A stretch of DNA of 64,000 bases from DASUBV01 sp036501025 (GTDB taxonomy: Bacteria; Actinomycetota; Actinomycetes; Streptosporangiales; Streptosporangiaceae). Shown here in pieces: positions 1 through 8,983 of this stretch. The notes below the pieces were generated by a model that searched no databases, had not been told where the DNA came from, and was given only the letters and a program-made list of their open reading frames with translations. The stretch lies in the NCBI GenBank assembly GCA_036501025.1, contig DASYBB010000170.1, forward strand, positions 62,001-126,000, read 5' to 3'. Numbering within the stretch: the first letter of the stretch is position 1; every line of letters begins with the position of its first letter. The position numbers and the translations under genes are program-made.

Positions 1-233
1 GCCGGGTCAGCGGGCGGCGCGCCGTGCGCGTCGGCGGCCTGGGCCGGGGGTGAGGCGCCCGGCGTGGTCCGGGCGTCGGGCGTCACCCCGGCCTCCGCTT
101 CCCGGCGGGACCGGGGTTTCGGCGGGCGGCACGGACACGGGCCGGGGGGGTGGGCGACAGCAAGGGCACAAGGCAGAGTAAGGCCCGCAGCCGGGTGCAG
201 GGACCCGGGAGGGCCTAAACCGGCCGGCCGGAG
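1..233. other. no recognisable gene at left edge
   Basis: Very GC-rich sequence. Open frames on both strands are arginine/proline/glycine-rich and look like composition artefacts. I see no ribosome site paired with a credible start, and no clear terminator. Confidence 0.4.
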
Positions 234-446
234 TCAGCGGCCGGCCGGTCCCGGCCCGGCCGGACCCGGCACCGGGCCGCGAGCAAGGGGACGAACGGCA
301 GCGGCGAGTACGGCGCGCAGGCGCCGGCCGACGCTGCCCCGGCACCGCGCCCGGGCCGCCGCCAGCCGGCCCCGCCGGTCACGGGCCACGCGGAGCTCAC
401 GGTCACGCCGGGCCGCCTGGTACAGCCGGTATCCGGAGTAAGGCAT
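234..446 (-). CDS. small basic hypothetical protein (70 aa)
   Basis: An ATG (with a GTG just before it) follows a very good GAGGAGGAG ribosome site 9 nt upstream. The N-terminus MPYSGYRLYQAARRDRELR resembles a type of short cytoplasmic actinomycete protein that begins with a PYSGYRLYQ-like segment and continues as an Arg/Ala-rich helix. The C-terminal third is low-complexity (Gly/Pro/Ala). No function can be assigned. The ribosome site and the non-random first 20 residues are the reasons to call it; the rest could be compositional noise. Confidence 0.45.
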   Translation of the reverse strand: MPYSGYRLYQAARRDRELRVARDRRGRLAAARARCRGSVGRRLRAVLAAAVRPLARGPVPGPAGPGPAGR

Positions 447-872
447 CACGGCGGGCTCCTCCTCAGCGCGGCGCCACCCGCGGCCGATGGCATTTCCCGG
501 CGGCCAGAATGCGGCGGGGCAATTGCGGAAGCCGGTTTCGTCTTATCGGCAACAATCGCGGAGAGCCGGGCGGGCCGCCAGAATCAGATGTCACCACCTC
601 GCCCGAACAATCGCGTGCGGGGACGGGTGATGAACGTCATCGGCACCCGGGGAAGCGCGACCGGACCTGCGCGGGACGCCGCCCGGGGCGCGGCGGCATG
701 GCCGGCACCGGCGATACGGGATAGCCCGTAATTTCCGGCTTTCGCAGCGCGAGCGGCATTTCACGCTGTCAGATGGGAGGCAGTAGCACATGTGAGGGGA
801 AGCTGGGCCAAGCAGGTGGCCGCCCGTCCCGGGAAAACCTGACCGGGGCGGGGCCGGCCGGGGGGAGTGGTT
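447..872. other. intergenic region, no gene recognised
   Basis: About 425 bp between divergently transcribed small genes. It contains short lower-GC patches near 540-560 and 720-790 that could hold promoters for the gene at 873, but no convincing -35/-10 pair. I see no long hairpin and no known riboswitch. Open frames here are Arg/Gly-rich and lack ribosome sites. Confidence 0.4.
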
Positions 873-1319
873 ATGAGCATTATCGCCCTGTTTACGTGGG
901 TGCTGGCCGCCTGCGGCGGCCTGTACCTGGTGGCCGTGTGGCTGATCGAGTATGACCGCGAGTTCCAGGGGTCGGCCAGCAGCCGGCTTCCGGTGCCCGT
1001 GATCTGCACGCACGCGCTGCTCGCGCTCGGCGGCCTGGCCGTGTGGGGCAGCTACCTGCTCCTGGGCGGCGCCCGGCTGGCCTGGACGGCGGTGATCGTC
1101 CTGATCGTGGTGGCCAGCCTGGGCATGGTCATGGCCATCCGCTGGATCTACATGTACCGCGCGGTGACCCAGATGCGGCTGGCCGCCGCGCCCGGCGGCC
1201 GGGCCGAGCTCCCGGTCCCGCCGGAGCGGAACTTCCCGGTGTCGGTCGTCATCGGCCATGGCGCGCTGGCCGTCGTGACGCTGGTCCTGGTCCTGGTCAC
1301 GGCGCTGACCGCGCACTAG
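873..1319 (+). CDS. four-helix membrane protein, unknown function (148 aa)
   Basis: A small integral membrane protein. Hydrophobic segments lie at roughly residues 3-24, 43-65, 69-93 and 124-146, joined by short charged loops (EYDREFQG after helix 1, an Arg/Pro-rich loop after helix 3). No catalytic motif or recognised domain is visible. The start is taken as the ATG at 873 rather than the GTG two codons earlier, because a GGGGGAG purine run lies about 6 nt before the ATG. It stands alone, with the nearest plus-strand gene 145 bp downstream. Transport and structural roles are both possible. Confidence 0.6.
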   Translation: MSIIALFTWVLAACGGLYLVAVWLIEYDREFQGSASSRLPVPVICTHALLALGGLAVWGSYLLLGGARLAWTAVIVLIVVASLGMVMAIRWIYMYRAVTQMRLAAAPGGRAELPVPPERNFPVSVVIGHGALAVVTLVLVLVTALTAH

Positions 1320-1464
1320 GCCGGCCCGCCACGCCACGCGGCGACGACGGCCCGTCAATGCTGGCCGCCGGGCGGGCGGCAGCGCAGACTGGGTCATCGC
1401 CTCGCTCGCCGCCACCGGTCCCGCGAGGCGCCGCCCGGAGCCGGCCACGGAGGGAGCACAGCAC

Positions 1465-2487
1465 ATGACCGCGGGGATCCCGCCCACCATGCAGGCGTGG
1501 GTAGTGCAGGAGCCGGGGCCGATCGAGGCCGGCCCGCTGGCCTACCGGGAGAAGCCCGTGCCGGCGCCGGGACCGGGCGAGCTGCTGGTCCGGGTCCTGG
1601 CCTGCGCCGTGTGCCGCACCGACCTGCACGTCGCCGAGGGCGACCTGCCGGTGCACCGCGAGCAGGTCACGCCCGGCCACATGGTCGTCGGCACGGTGGC
1701 GGCCCTCGGCGCGGGCGCCGCCGAGTACGCGGCCGGGGACCGGGTCGGCGCGGCGTGGCTGCGGCACGTGGACGGCACCTGCGCCTACTGCCGCCGGGGC
1801 AGCGAGAACCTGTGCCCGAACTCCCGCTACACCGGGTGGGACGCGGACGGCGGGTACGCCGAGTACACCACCGTGCCGGCGGCGTTCGCCTACGCGCTGC
1901 CCGATGACGTCCCCCCGGTGGAGCTGGCCCCGCTGATGTGCGCCGGGATCATCGGCTACCGGGCGCTGCTGCGCGCGTCACTGCCAGCCCGCGGCCGGCT
2001 CGGGCTGTACGGGTTCGGCGACAGTGCCCACCTGACCGCCCAGGTGGCGCTGGCCCAGGGCGCGACCGTGCACGCCCTGACCCGCGGCGAGGAGGCCCAG
2101 CGGCTGGCCCTCGAGCTGGGCGCCGCGTCGGCCGGGGGCGCGTACGACGCCCCGCCCGAGCCGCTGGACAGCGCCATCCTGTTCGCTCCCGTCGGGGACC
2201 TGGTGCCGGTCGCCCTGCGGGCGCTGGACCGGGGCGGGGTCCTCGCCGTGGCCGGCATCCACCTCAGCGACGTGCCGCGGCTGACCTACGAGACCGACCT
2301 GTTCTACGAGAAGGAACTGCGCAGCGTCACCTCCAACACCCGCCGCGACGGCCGGGAGTTCCTCGGGCTGGCGCTGCGCTACCGCGTCCGCGCGACGACC
2401 CACGCCTACCCCATGGCGCAGGCCCAGCAGGCGCTGCAGGACCTCAAGGCGGGCCGCTTCGACGGCGCGGCGGTCCTGGTCAACTAG
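1465..2487 (+). CDS. zinc-type alcohol dehydrogenase family protein
   Basis: Medium-chain (MDR) dehydrogenase of 340 aa, normal length for the family; it would oxidise alcohols or reduce aldehydes with NAD(P). The N-terminal GroES-like domain has the catalytic-zinc ligands C50 and H72, with C159 as third ligand. The Rossmann motif GLYGFG lies near 180-185. Two features are unusual. The family's GHE motif (PGHEVVG) is GHM here (M73), losing the conserved Glu. The four-Cys structural zinc site keeps C106, C109 and C117 but has D103 where the first Cys is expected. The ribosome site GGAGGGAG lies about 8 nt before the ATG. It is convergent with the next gene, 9 bp away. Substrate unknown. Confidence 0.85.
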   Translation: MTAGIPPTMQAWVVQEPGPIEAGPLAYREKPVPAPGPGELLVRVLACAVCRTDLHVAEGDLPVHREQVTPGHMVVGTVAALGAGAAEYAAGDRVGAAWLRHVDGTCAYCRRGSENLCPNSRYTGWDADGGYAEYTTVPAAFAYALPDDVPPVELAPLMCAGIIGYRALLRASLPARGRLGLYGFGDSAHLTAQVALAQGATVHALTRGEEAQRLALELGAASAGGAYDAPPEPLDSAILFAPVGDLVPVALRALDRGGVLAVAGIHLSDVPRLTYETDLFYEKELRSVTSNTRRDGREFLGLALRYRVRATTHAYPMAQAQQALQDLKAGRFDGAAVLVN

Positions 2488-2496
2488 CGCGGGCGG

Positions 2497-2895
2497 TCAC
2501 TCGGCGGAGCGGCGGTCGTCGTCCACCACGTGGACTGCCGCCTCCTCCGCGGTCGCGGCCCCGCCGTCGATCCCCTCGTCCAGGCCCTCGAGGTCGTCCT
2601 CCTGGGCCGGGTCCGACGTCTCGTCGCCGGCGACCAGCCGGCCCGCCCGGGGATCGGGGTCGTCATCGAATCCCCCGCTGTCCGGTTCCTCCTCGTCGAG
2701 CCGCTGGTCGAGGGACTCGCCGTCTTCCTGCTCGGCCGCCGTGGTCCCGTACCGCATGGCAGCCGACCAGCGCTCCGGCGGGACTACGCCGCGGTCGAGC
2801 GGGTCGTCGCCGGGATTCCCGTCCAGCGAGTCGGACCCGTCCTGCACGTCGTAGTCCTCAAGATCAGCGGACTCGTGGCGCCTCTCGTCAGACAT
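2497..2895 (-). CDS. DUF5709-type acidic protein (132 aa)
   Basis: Small, very acidic, presumably cytoplasmic and largely disordered. The central part carries the features I associate with DUF5709: GNPGDDPLDRGVVPPERWS followed by TTAAEQEDGESLDQRLDEEEPD. Function is unknown for the family. The ATG at 2895 is preferred over an upstream in-frame start because AAGGAG lies 10 nt before it and the conserved part follows directly. It is convergent with the dehydrogenase gene. Confidence 0.75.
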   Translation of the reverse strand: MSDERRHESADLEDYDVQDGSDSLDGNPGDDPLDRGVVPPERWSAAMRYGTTAAEQEDGESLDQRLDEEEPDSGGFDDDPDPRAGRLVAGDETSDPAQEDDLEGLDEGIDGGAATAEEAAVHVVDDDRRSAE

Positions 2896-3032
2896 CTCTC
2901 GACTGCTCCTTCCCCGTGGGTCCCAGCTTCCCCCCGACTTCACCGTAGACCCGGTTCCCGGATCGCCAGCGGGTAGGTCAGGTTAGAGCGTGCCCTGCCG
3001 CGCCCGGAGGAACCGGAACGAAGGAGCGTGCG

Positions 3033-4055
3033 ATGTCGCATCATCTCGATACGCCGCTGGCCAGGCAGAATGGCCAGCTCTACCTAAATGACCTGTATGT
3101 CTTCGAGGACGACGGCAGCACCGTGCTGATGATGGACGTCAACTCGAACATCACCGGCACCTACGCCGAGCCGGGCTTCCACCCGGAGGCCCGCTACGAG
3201 TTCAAGGTGCACTTCGACGGCGCCGACTACGAGGGCCTGACGTACCGGGTGTCGTTCGGCCCGCCGGACGCCAGCGGGCAGCAGGACCTCCGGCTGCACG
3301 CCCTGGCCGGCGCCGACGCGCGGGACGACGCGGCCGCCGGCGACCTCGTGCTGGAGGGCCGCACGGGCGAGGCGGCCAGCGGCGTCGGGACCCGGATCTG
3401 GGCCGGGCGGATCGCCGACGCGTTCTACGTGGACCTGTCGCTGCTCGGCATCGTCAACGAGGCGGTGGCCAAGGGAACGGCGCCGGACCTGTCGTCGTGG
3501 CGCCCGGACGGCGCGCAGAACAGCTTCGCCGGCACGTCGGTGGAGTCGATCGTGCTGGCCGTCTCCCACCAGCATCCGCAGCTGCGGCCCGGTGCCCGCG
3601 TGGGCGTGTGGTGCACCACCAAGCTGGCCACCGACACGGGCGGCTGGCGGCAGGTCAACCGCGCCGGGCGCCCGATGATGTGGCCGATCTTCTGGCCGGG
3701 CGACACCGACTTCTCCAATCCGGCCAACACGCGGCACCCGGCCCAGGACTTCGCCGCCGACGGCCGCCACGTCGCGGGCCAGGTAGCGGCCATCGCGGCG
3801 GCCGGCGGGACCTCCGCCGACCCGCATGCCTACGGGCAGGCCGTGGCCCGGCAGCTGTTCCCGGACGTGCTGCCCTACGCGGTGGGGACGGCCGCCACGT
3901 TCGGCTTCGCGGCGCATAACGGGCGGGCGGTGGCCGACAACGCGGCGGAGGCCATGTTTTCCCTCGTCACCGGCCGCGCGGTGCCCTCCGGGCTCGATCC
4001 GTCGGTCACCGAGCAGCAGCGGCGCCCCGACTTCCCGTACGTGGTGCCGGTGTGA
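3033..4055 (+). CDS. DUF4331 family protein
   Basis: A 340-aa protein without an obvious signal peptide. The N-terminus (MSHHLDTPLARQNGQLYLNDLYVFE...) and the following beta-rich 'dynamic' segment match the DUF4331 pattern, where a short HxD/SHxE-type motif precedes a DxYVF segment. The family has no proven biochemical role; members occur widely in actinobacteria, often exported, and are thought to form beta-propeller-like folds. The start is set by AAGGAG 7 nt upstream of ATG. It is probably monocistronic, with a divergent neighbour upstream and 117 bp to the next plus-strand gene. Confidence 0.7.
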   Translation: MSHHLDTPLARQNGQLYLNDLYVFEDDGSTVLMMDVNSNITGTYAEPGFHPEARYEFKVHFDGADYEGLTYRVSFGPPDASGQQDLRLHALAGADARDDAAAGDLVLEGRTGEAASGVGTRIWAGRIADAFYVDLSLLGIVNEAVAKGTAPDLSSWRPDGAQNSFAGTSVESIVLAVSHQHPQLRPGARVGVWCTTKLATDTGGWRQVNRAGRPMMWPIFWPGDTDFSNPANTRHPAQDFAADGRHVAGQVAAIAAAGGTSADPHAYGQAVARQLFPDVLPYAVGTAATFGFAAHNGRAVADNAAEAMFSLVTGRAVPSGLDPSVTEQQRRPDFPYVVPV

Positions 4056-4074
4056 CCGGGCGGTCGCTATGCGG

Positions 4075-4080
4075 TAGGTT
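4075..4080 (+). promoter_or_regulatory. possible -10 element (TAGGTT)
   Basis: TAGGTT matches the actinobacterial housekeeping -10 pattern and lies 93 bp before the DUF574 gene. No good -35 is visible, so this is only suggestive. Confidence 0.25.
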
Positions 4081-4172
4081 GCGCAGCGGCGCCCGGGGCG
4101 GGATATCGGGTGATCGGGCGAGTTGTCCGCGGCGCCCGGAGACTGCCGCCCGGGTGACGGGAGGGACTGGCC

Positions 4173-5009
4173 ATGACCGGTCAGGAGCCGGGGGACGCAG
4201 CTCGCCAGGATGAGCTCAGGGAGCGGCTCAACCGGCTCAACACGGGGGTCGCGCACTCGGCGCGGGTGTATGACTACTGGCTCGGCGGCAAGGACAACTT
4301 CGCCGCCGACCGGGAGGCGGCCGAGCAGGTCATCGCGGTCCGGCCGACCATCCGGGCCGACGTCCGGGCCAACCGGGCATTCCTCGGGCGGGCGGTCCGC
4401 TACCTCGCGGCCGAGGCGGGGATCCGGCAGTTCCTGGACATCGGCACCGGCCTGCCGTCCGCCGACAACACCCACGAGGTGGCCCAGTCCGTCGCGCCGG
4501 AGGCCCGGGTGGTCTACGCCGACAACGACCCGATCGTGCTCGCGCACGCGCGGGCGCTGCTGACCAGCGCGCCCGAGGGGGTCACCGCCTATGCCGACGC
4601 GGACCTGCGCGACACCGACCGGGTGCTCGCGGAGGCCCGCCCGACGCTCGACCTGGGCCAGCCGGTCGCCGTCATGCTGATCGCGATCCTGCACCACATC
4701 CCCGATGCCGAGGACCCGTACGCGATCGTGGCCCGGCTGGTCGACGCGGTGGCGCCCGGCAGCTACCTGGTCCTCAGCCACCCGGCGTCGGACATCGACC
4801 CCGAGGCGGTGGCGGAGGTGGCACGCCGGTACAACGCTCAGGTCCCGGCCGGCCAGCAGCGCCGCTCGCACGCGGAGGTCACCCGGTTCTTCCGCGGGCT
4901 GGACCTGCTGGAGCCGGGCGTGGTGCAGACCACCCAGTGGCGGCCGGCCCAACCCGGTCCCAGCGGCGTCCCGGTGCCGATGTGGGCCGGCGCCGCCCGG
5001 AAGCCTTAG
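4173..5009 (+). CDS. SAM-dependent methyltransferase, DUF574/PF04672 family
   Basis: 278 aa, the usual size. This lineage-specific actinomycete methyltransferase family is recognised by NTGVAHSARVYDYWLGGKDNFAADREAAEQ near residues 22-50, followed by a class I SAM-binding core (FLDIGTGLPSADNTHE, about 90-105). A VVYADNDPIVLAHA segment then supplies the acidic ligand for the SAM ribose. Actinomycete genomes usually carry many copies and their substrates are unknown. The start is supported by GGGAGGG 9 nt before ATG. No operon partner is evident; the next gene is 154 bp downstream. Confidence 0.9.
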   Translation: MTGQEPGDAARQDELRERLNRLNTGVAHSARVYDYWLGGKDNFAADREAAEQVIAVRPTIRADVRANRAFLGRAVRYLAAEAGIRQFLDIGTGLPSADNTHEVAQSVAPEARVVYADNDPIVLAHARALLTSAPEGVTAYADADLRDTDRVLAEARPTLDLGQPVAVMLIAILHHIPDAEDPYAIVARLVDAVAPGSYLVLSHPASDIDPEAVAEVARRYNAQVPAGQQRRSHAEVTRFFRGLDLLEPGVVQTTQWRPAQPGPSGVPVPMWAGAARKP

Positions 5010-5163
5010 CCGGCCGGGCTCTTTCCTGGCCCGGGCGTCCCGGTCGGCGGCCGGCGGGCCGGCGGCCCGCGGGTTCTGGCCGGGTGCGGCGGGTATCTAG
5101 GCGGTCAGGGGCGCCGCGCAGCGGCGGCAGCACGCGTCCCCGGCTTGCCAAAGGGGGAGTGGC

Positions 5164-6489
5164 GTGGCAGCAGCGAGGCCCGCCGGACGCGGCGCGGGAC
5201 CCGGCCCCGGGCTCGGGCCACGGCTCGACGCCGGGCTCGGCGCGGCGCTGGCGGCCGTGCTGGCCGGCGCGGGCGCGGCGGAACCGGACTCGCTGGGCGA
5301 CCTGCTGGCCGTGGCGGGCCGGCCGGTCGGCATCAGCGGCGTCCGGATCTACCTCGCCGACATTCAGCAGGTGCACCTCTATCCGCTGGCCGGCGGGACG
5401 GCGCCGCCGGGTGCGGCGCTGGCCATCAACGCCACGCTGGCCGGCCGGGCCTACCAGACAGCGGCCGTCCAGCATGCCCCGGCCGGGCCCGACGATGATG
5501 CCGGGGCCGGGGTCACCCGCCCGGATCCAGCCGCGGAGCCGGCCCAGCTGTGGGTGCCGCTCCTGAACGGCGCGGAGCGCCTCGGGGTGCTGGAGTTCAC
5601 CACCGCGGACGCCGGCCCGGCGACGGTGGCCCGGTGCCAGGCGCTCGGGTCACTGGCCGGCCTGCTGGTGGCCAGCAAGAGCGCCTGCAGTGATGCCTAC
5701 GCCCGGACCCGGCGCAGCCAGCCGGTGGCCCTGCAGGCCGAGCTGGTGCACGCGTTCACGGCGCCGCCAGCGTTCGGCACCGCGGACGTGAGCATCGCGG
5801 CGATCCTGGAGCCCGCCTACGAGGTCGGCGGCGACGCGTTCGACTACAGCCTGCTCGGTGACCGGATGCAGGTCACCGTCCTCGACGCGGCCGGGCACGA
5901 CCTGGTCGCCGGCCTGCTCGCCAGCGTCGCCCTGGCCGCCTGCCGCGGTGCCCGCCGGGCCGGCGGCAGCCTGGCCGACATGGCCGGGCACGCCGACCGC
6001 GCTATCGCCGGCCACTTCGCTGACCTGCGGTTCGCCACCGCGCTGCTGTGCGACCTGAACACCGCGACGGGCGAGTTCACCTGGATTCCGTGCGGCCACC
6101 CGCCGCCCCTGCTCATCCGCGACGGCAAGGTGATCAAGGAGCTCGCCCGCGAGGCGTGGCTGCCGCTCGGCCTCGGCCGGTTCCGCGGCGCGCCGCCCGG
6201 CACCGGCCGCCCGGCCGGCCCGCCGCCTCCGCCGTACCGCGAGCAGCTCCAGCGGGGTGACCGGATCCTGCTCTACACCGACGGCGTCACCGAGGGCCGC
6301 GGGGCGGACCGGAGCCAGTTCGGCCTCGACCGCCTCAGCGACTTCATCATCCGCAGCACCGCCACCGGGCTGCCCGCGCCCGAGGTACTGCGCCGCCTGG
6401 ACCGGGTCATCATCGACTTCCAGGACGGCCGGCTGTCCGACGACGCGACGATTGTCCTGCTGGACTGGCCGCCCGCCGGCCGGCCGTAG
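5164..6489 (+). CDS. GAF domain-SpoIIE/PP2C serine phosphatase
   Basis: 441 aa. Residues about 45-170 form a GAF-like sensor domain and about 205-437 a PP2C/SpoIIE phosphatase. Metal-binding motifs are GGDAFDY (222-228), DAAGHD (241-246), CGHPPPLL, LLYTDGVTEGR and a terminal SDDATIVLLD. Such enzymes dephosphorylate anti-anti-sigma factors and so release or silence sigma factors. The common GGDWYD and DVAGHG versions are altered to GGDAFDY and DAAGHD, but the metal-binding Asp residues remain. GTG start with AAGGGGGAG 5 nt upstream. It is convergent with a second GAF-PP2C gene 18 bp away. Confidence 0.88.
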   Translation: MAAARPAGRGAGPGPGLGPRLDAGLGAALAAVLAGAGAAEPDSLGDLLAVAGRPVGISGVRIYLADIQQVHLYPLAGGTAPPGAALAINATLAGRAYQTAAVQHAPAGPDDDAGAGVTRPDPAAEPAQLWVPLLNGAERLGVLEFTTADAGPATVARCQALGSLAGLLVASKSACSDAYARTRRSQPVALQAELVHAFTAPPAFGTADVSIAAILEPAYEVGGDAFDYSLLGDRMQVTVLDAAGHDLVAGLLASVALAACRGARRAGGSLADMAGHADRAIAGHFADLRFATALLCDLNTATGEFTWIPCGHPPPLLIRDGKVIKELAREAWLPLGLGRFRGAPPGTGRPAGPPPPPYREQLQRGDRILLYTDGVTEGRGADRSQFGLDRLSDFIIRSTATGLPAPEVLRRLDRVIIDFQDGRLSDDATIVLLDWPPAGRP

Positions 6490-6507
6490 CGAGCTGCCCC
6501 GTGCGGG

Positions 6508-8502
6508 TCAGTCGAGGAAGGCGCACAGCACGGCGGTGTCATCATCGCGGCCGTTGCGGGACACCGACTGCAGCACCAGGGCGTCGCACAGCTGCGCGGG
6601 CTCCGGCGGGAGGGCGGCCTTGAGCTCGTCCGCGAGCCAGGCGATGCCGTCATCGATACCCTCGTCGCGGCGTTCGATCAGGCCGTCGGTGAACATGGCC
6701 AGGCAGCTGCCGGGCGGGAAGCTGACGTCCACCTCCGGGCGCTCCCGGGTTTCCAGCCCCAGCAGCACCCCGCCCTCATCCAGCATGGCGACCGTGCCGT
6801 CCGGCTCGCGCAGCAGCGGCGGCGGGTGCCCGGCGAGGCAGTAGCGCAGCGACCGGCCGGCCGGGTCGATGACGGCCGCCGCGGCCGTGGCCAGCGGTTC
6901 CCTGATCGTGCTGCAGATGAACTGGTCCAGCGCGGCCAGCAGGCCCGCGGGCTCGTAGGCCAGGGCCAGGGCCCGGGCGGCGCTGCGCACCTGGCCCATG
7001 GTGATCGCGGCCTCCAGCCCGTGCCCGGCGACGTCACCGACGATCAGCATCATCCGGCCGCCGGCCAGGGGGATGGCGTCGTACCAGTCGCCGCCGATGC
7101 CGTACCGGGACTCGGCCGGCAGGTAGCTGGCGCCCAGGCGCACCGCCGGGAGCTCGGGCAGGGTGGCGGCGAGCAGGCTGCGCTGCACGGACATGACCAG
7201 GTCGCGGTCGCTGTCGTGCTGCGCCGCGCGGCTCAGGGCGTCCGCGATGGCCGAGCCCAGCGCGGTCAGGGCGAGCTGGTCGCGCCCCTCGTCGAGGGCG
7301 TGCGGCCGGGCGAAGATGAGCGTCAGCACGCCCAGGGTGCGCCCGCCGGTGCGCAGCGGCACGGCCGCCCAGGCCTTCTGGCCCGGGCTGACCTGGATCT
7401 GCAGGGCCTCGGGGTACTCCGTCGCCAGCTCCTCCGGGGTCGGCACGTAGACCATCCGCGAGGTCGCCAGCGCCTTCGCGGACGGCGAGTAGGCGGCCAG
7501 CGGGAACTCCCGCCACGACGTCAGGGCCGGCTCGGCCAGCCCGACGGCGTTCACCGTCACCAGGCGGCCGGGCTGCTCCTGATCGACCAGGGCGAGCCGG
7601 GCCGCCGAGGCGCCGAACGGCAGCAGCCCGTGCTCGAACACCGACGCGGTCACCTCGGCCAGCGATGCCGAGGCGACCAGCGCGGTCATCATCCGCTGCA
7701 GGCCCTCGGTGCGCTGCCGGGCCGCGCGCTCGGCCTCGAGCTGCTGCGCCCGGGCCAGGGCATCAGCGGCCAGCCGGGCCACGACCCGGACCGCGCCCTT
7801 CTGGGCGTCGGTGAACCCCTGGGGTTGCGCCCAGGCCACGCCCATGGCGCCGATGACGCGCTGATGCCGGTCCGTCAGGGCCAGGGCGGCACTGGCCGCG
7901 GCGCCGGCCTTGATGGTGTCCTGGATCAGCCCCGGATAGCCGGCCGCGATCTCCGAAAGCGAGGACAGCCAGATCTCGCCCCCGGAGACCAGGGCGGAGC
8001 CGACCGGGGTGGATCCGTCGGCGGGAATCGTCGCATAGCGTTCCGCGATGTCCCTGCGCGTGTCGGAGGCATGGTAAAACCGGGCCGGCGCGTCCGCGAC
8101 GGGGTGCAGGACGGCGATGTTCGCGAAGCCGGCGCCCGCGGCGGCGGCGCCCTTCTCCGCGACGACCTGGGCCACCTCGTCCGCGCTCTCGGTCCGGGAC
8201 AGGGCCTGCACCAGCTCGCCGAGCTCGGCCGTCGAGGGCGCCGCCCGGCCCGGGGCCGCGGTCGCGGCCGTCTCCGCGGCAGTTGCCGCTGCTGCCGCCG
8301 CGGCCTCGGCGGGCACCGGGGGCGACGGCGGGGCCGAAGTCGGAGGAGCCGGGCCGGGCACCCGCGACCGCCCGGCCGGCCGGCGAGCCTGCGGCCCGGC
8401 CGTCGAGCGGGCCTGCGGCCCGGCCGTCGAGCGGGCCTGCGGCACGGCCGGCCCGCGGGCGTGTGCCCGAGGCGAACCGGGCCACCCCTCAATGTCCGGC
8501 AC
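6508..8502 (-). CDS. double-GAF PP2C/SpoIIE phosphatase
   Basis: 664 aa. The first 90 residues are Pro/Ala-rich and include a duplicated ARSTAGPQ segment. Two GAF-like domains follow (about 95-250 and 265-425), then a SpoIIE-type PP2C domain (about 440-664) with canonical GGDWYD (470-475), DVAGHG (490-495), LAGHPPPLL, FTDGLIERRDE and DDTAVL. It probably senses a small ligand or redox state and controls an anti-sigma/anti-anti-sigma switch by dephosphorylation. GTG start after a GGGGGGTG tract. Its catalytic motifs are more canonical than those of its convergent neighbour, so the two are not a recent duplication. Confidence 0.9.
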   Translation of the reverse strand: MPDIEGWPGSPRAHARGPAVPQARSTAGPQARSTAGPQARRPAGRSRVPGPAPPTSAPPSPPVPAEAAAAAAATAAETAATAAPGRAAPSTAELGELVQALSRTESADEVAQVVAEKGAAAAGAGFANIAVLHPVADAPARFYHASDTRRDIAERYATIPADGSTPVGSALVSGGEIWLSSLSEIAAGYPGLIQDTIKAGAAASAALALTDRHQRVIGAMGVAWAQPQGFTDAQKGAVRVVARLAADALARAQQLEAERAARQRTEGLQRMMTALVASASLAEVTASVFEHGLLPFGASAARLALVDQEQPGRLVTVNAVGLAEPALTSWREFPLAAYSPSAKALATSRMVYVPTPEELATEYPEALQIQVSPGQKAWAAVPLRTGGRTLGVLTLIFARPHALDEGRDQLALTALGSAIADALSRAAQHDSDRDLVMSVQRSLLAATLPELPAVRLGASYLPAESRYGIGGDWYDAIPLAGGRMMLIVGDVAGHGLEAAITMGQVRSAARALALAYEPAGLLAALDQFICSTIREPLATAAAAVIDPAGRSLRYCLAGHPPPLLREPDGTVAMLDEGGVLLGLETRERPEVDVSFPPGSCLAMFTDGLIERRDEGIDDGIAWLADELKAALPPEPAQLCDALVLQSVSRNGRDDDTAVLCAFLD
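8391..8438. repeat. 24-bp tandem duplication inside the PP2C gene
   Basis: Two identical 24-bp copies (8391-8414 and 8415-8438), with a degraded third start at 8439. In frame they encode the repeated ARSTAGPQ in the disordered N-terminus, so copy-number change would lengthen the linker by 8 residues without breaking the reading frame. Confidence 0.85.
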
Positions 8503-8592
8503 GACACCCCCCGGTTGCGTGCTGGCCCTGGCCTTCTACCTGGCCCAGGAGCGCCGCTGGCGGGCGGCGTTGCGAGCTGGAACAAAGCTGAC

Positions 8593-8621
8593 AGTAATGA
8601 GGTAAACACTATCAGTGGCAA
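8593..8621 (-). promoter_or_regulatory. candidate promoter of the double-GAF phosphatase
   Basis: An unusually AT-rich patch (8580-8625). On the minus strand TTGCCA (8621-8616) and ATTACT (8598-8593) are separated by 17 bp. It lies about 95 bp upstream of the GTG start at 8502. Confidence 0.35.
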
Positions 8622-8704
8622 CAAGTCCCGCGCCGGGACCAGGTCCTCCGCTCCCGGGTGGCCGCGCGGACGGCGGGCCACCCGGGGCGTTCGCGGCGGG
8701 CCGG

Positions 8705-8983
8705 TCAGGCGTGCGCCGGCTGGACGCCGTTGTGGTGGTGCCAGGCGGTGGCGCCGGCGACGGTCGCCGCCCTGGTCTGGCCGAGCTTGTGCTTGACGGC
8801 CTCGCTGGGCGGGACCTCGAGCTCACGGAACCACCGCCGGGCGGCCGACATCAGGGCGGTGCCGCCGACGATGGCGCCGCTCATCGCGATCAGGCCGCCG
8901 ACGCCGATCAGGACGGCGCCGACCATCATCGGCGCGCCGTTGAGCTGAAATTTGGGCGGTGGTGACATCTGCTGATGTTCCAT
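8705..8983 (-). CDS. 92-aa two-helix membrane protein (paralogue 1)
   Basis: Short N-terminus, then one long or two tightly packed hydrophobic helices (about residues 17-48: MMVGAVLIGVGGLIAMSG...). A basic stretch AARRWFRELEVPPSEAVKHKLGQTRAA and a TVAGATAWHHH tail follow. It is exactly the same length as the gene at 9092-9370 and aligns with it end to end (xxVGAVLxGxGxxxAxxG, R-x-x-x-E-[LM]-E-x-PP-[SA]-E, K-x-x-A-A-T-x-A-G-x-x-A-W). Function unknown. Probably the last gene of a minus-strand group with 9092 and 9388, 108 bp after its paralogue. Confidence 0.65.
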   Translation of the reverse strand: MEHQQMSPPPKFQLNGAPMMVGAVLIGVGGLIAMSGAIVGGTALMSAARRWFRELEVPPSEAVKHKLGQTRAATVAGATAWHHHNGVQPAHA

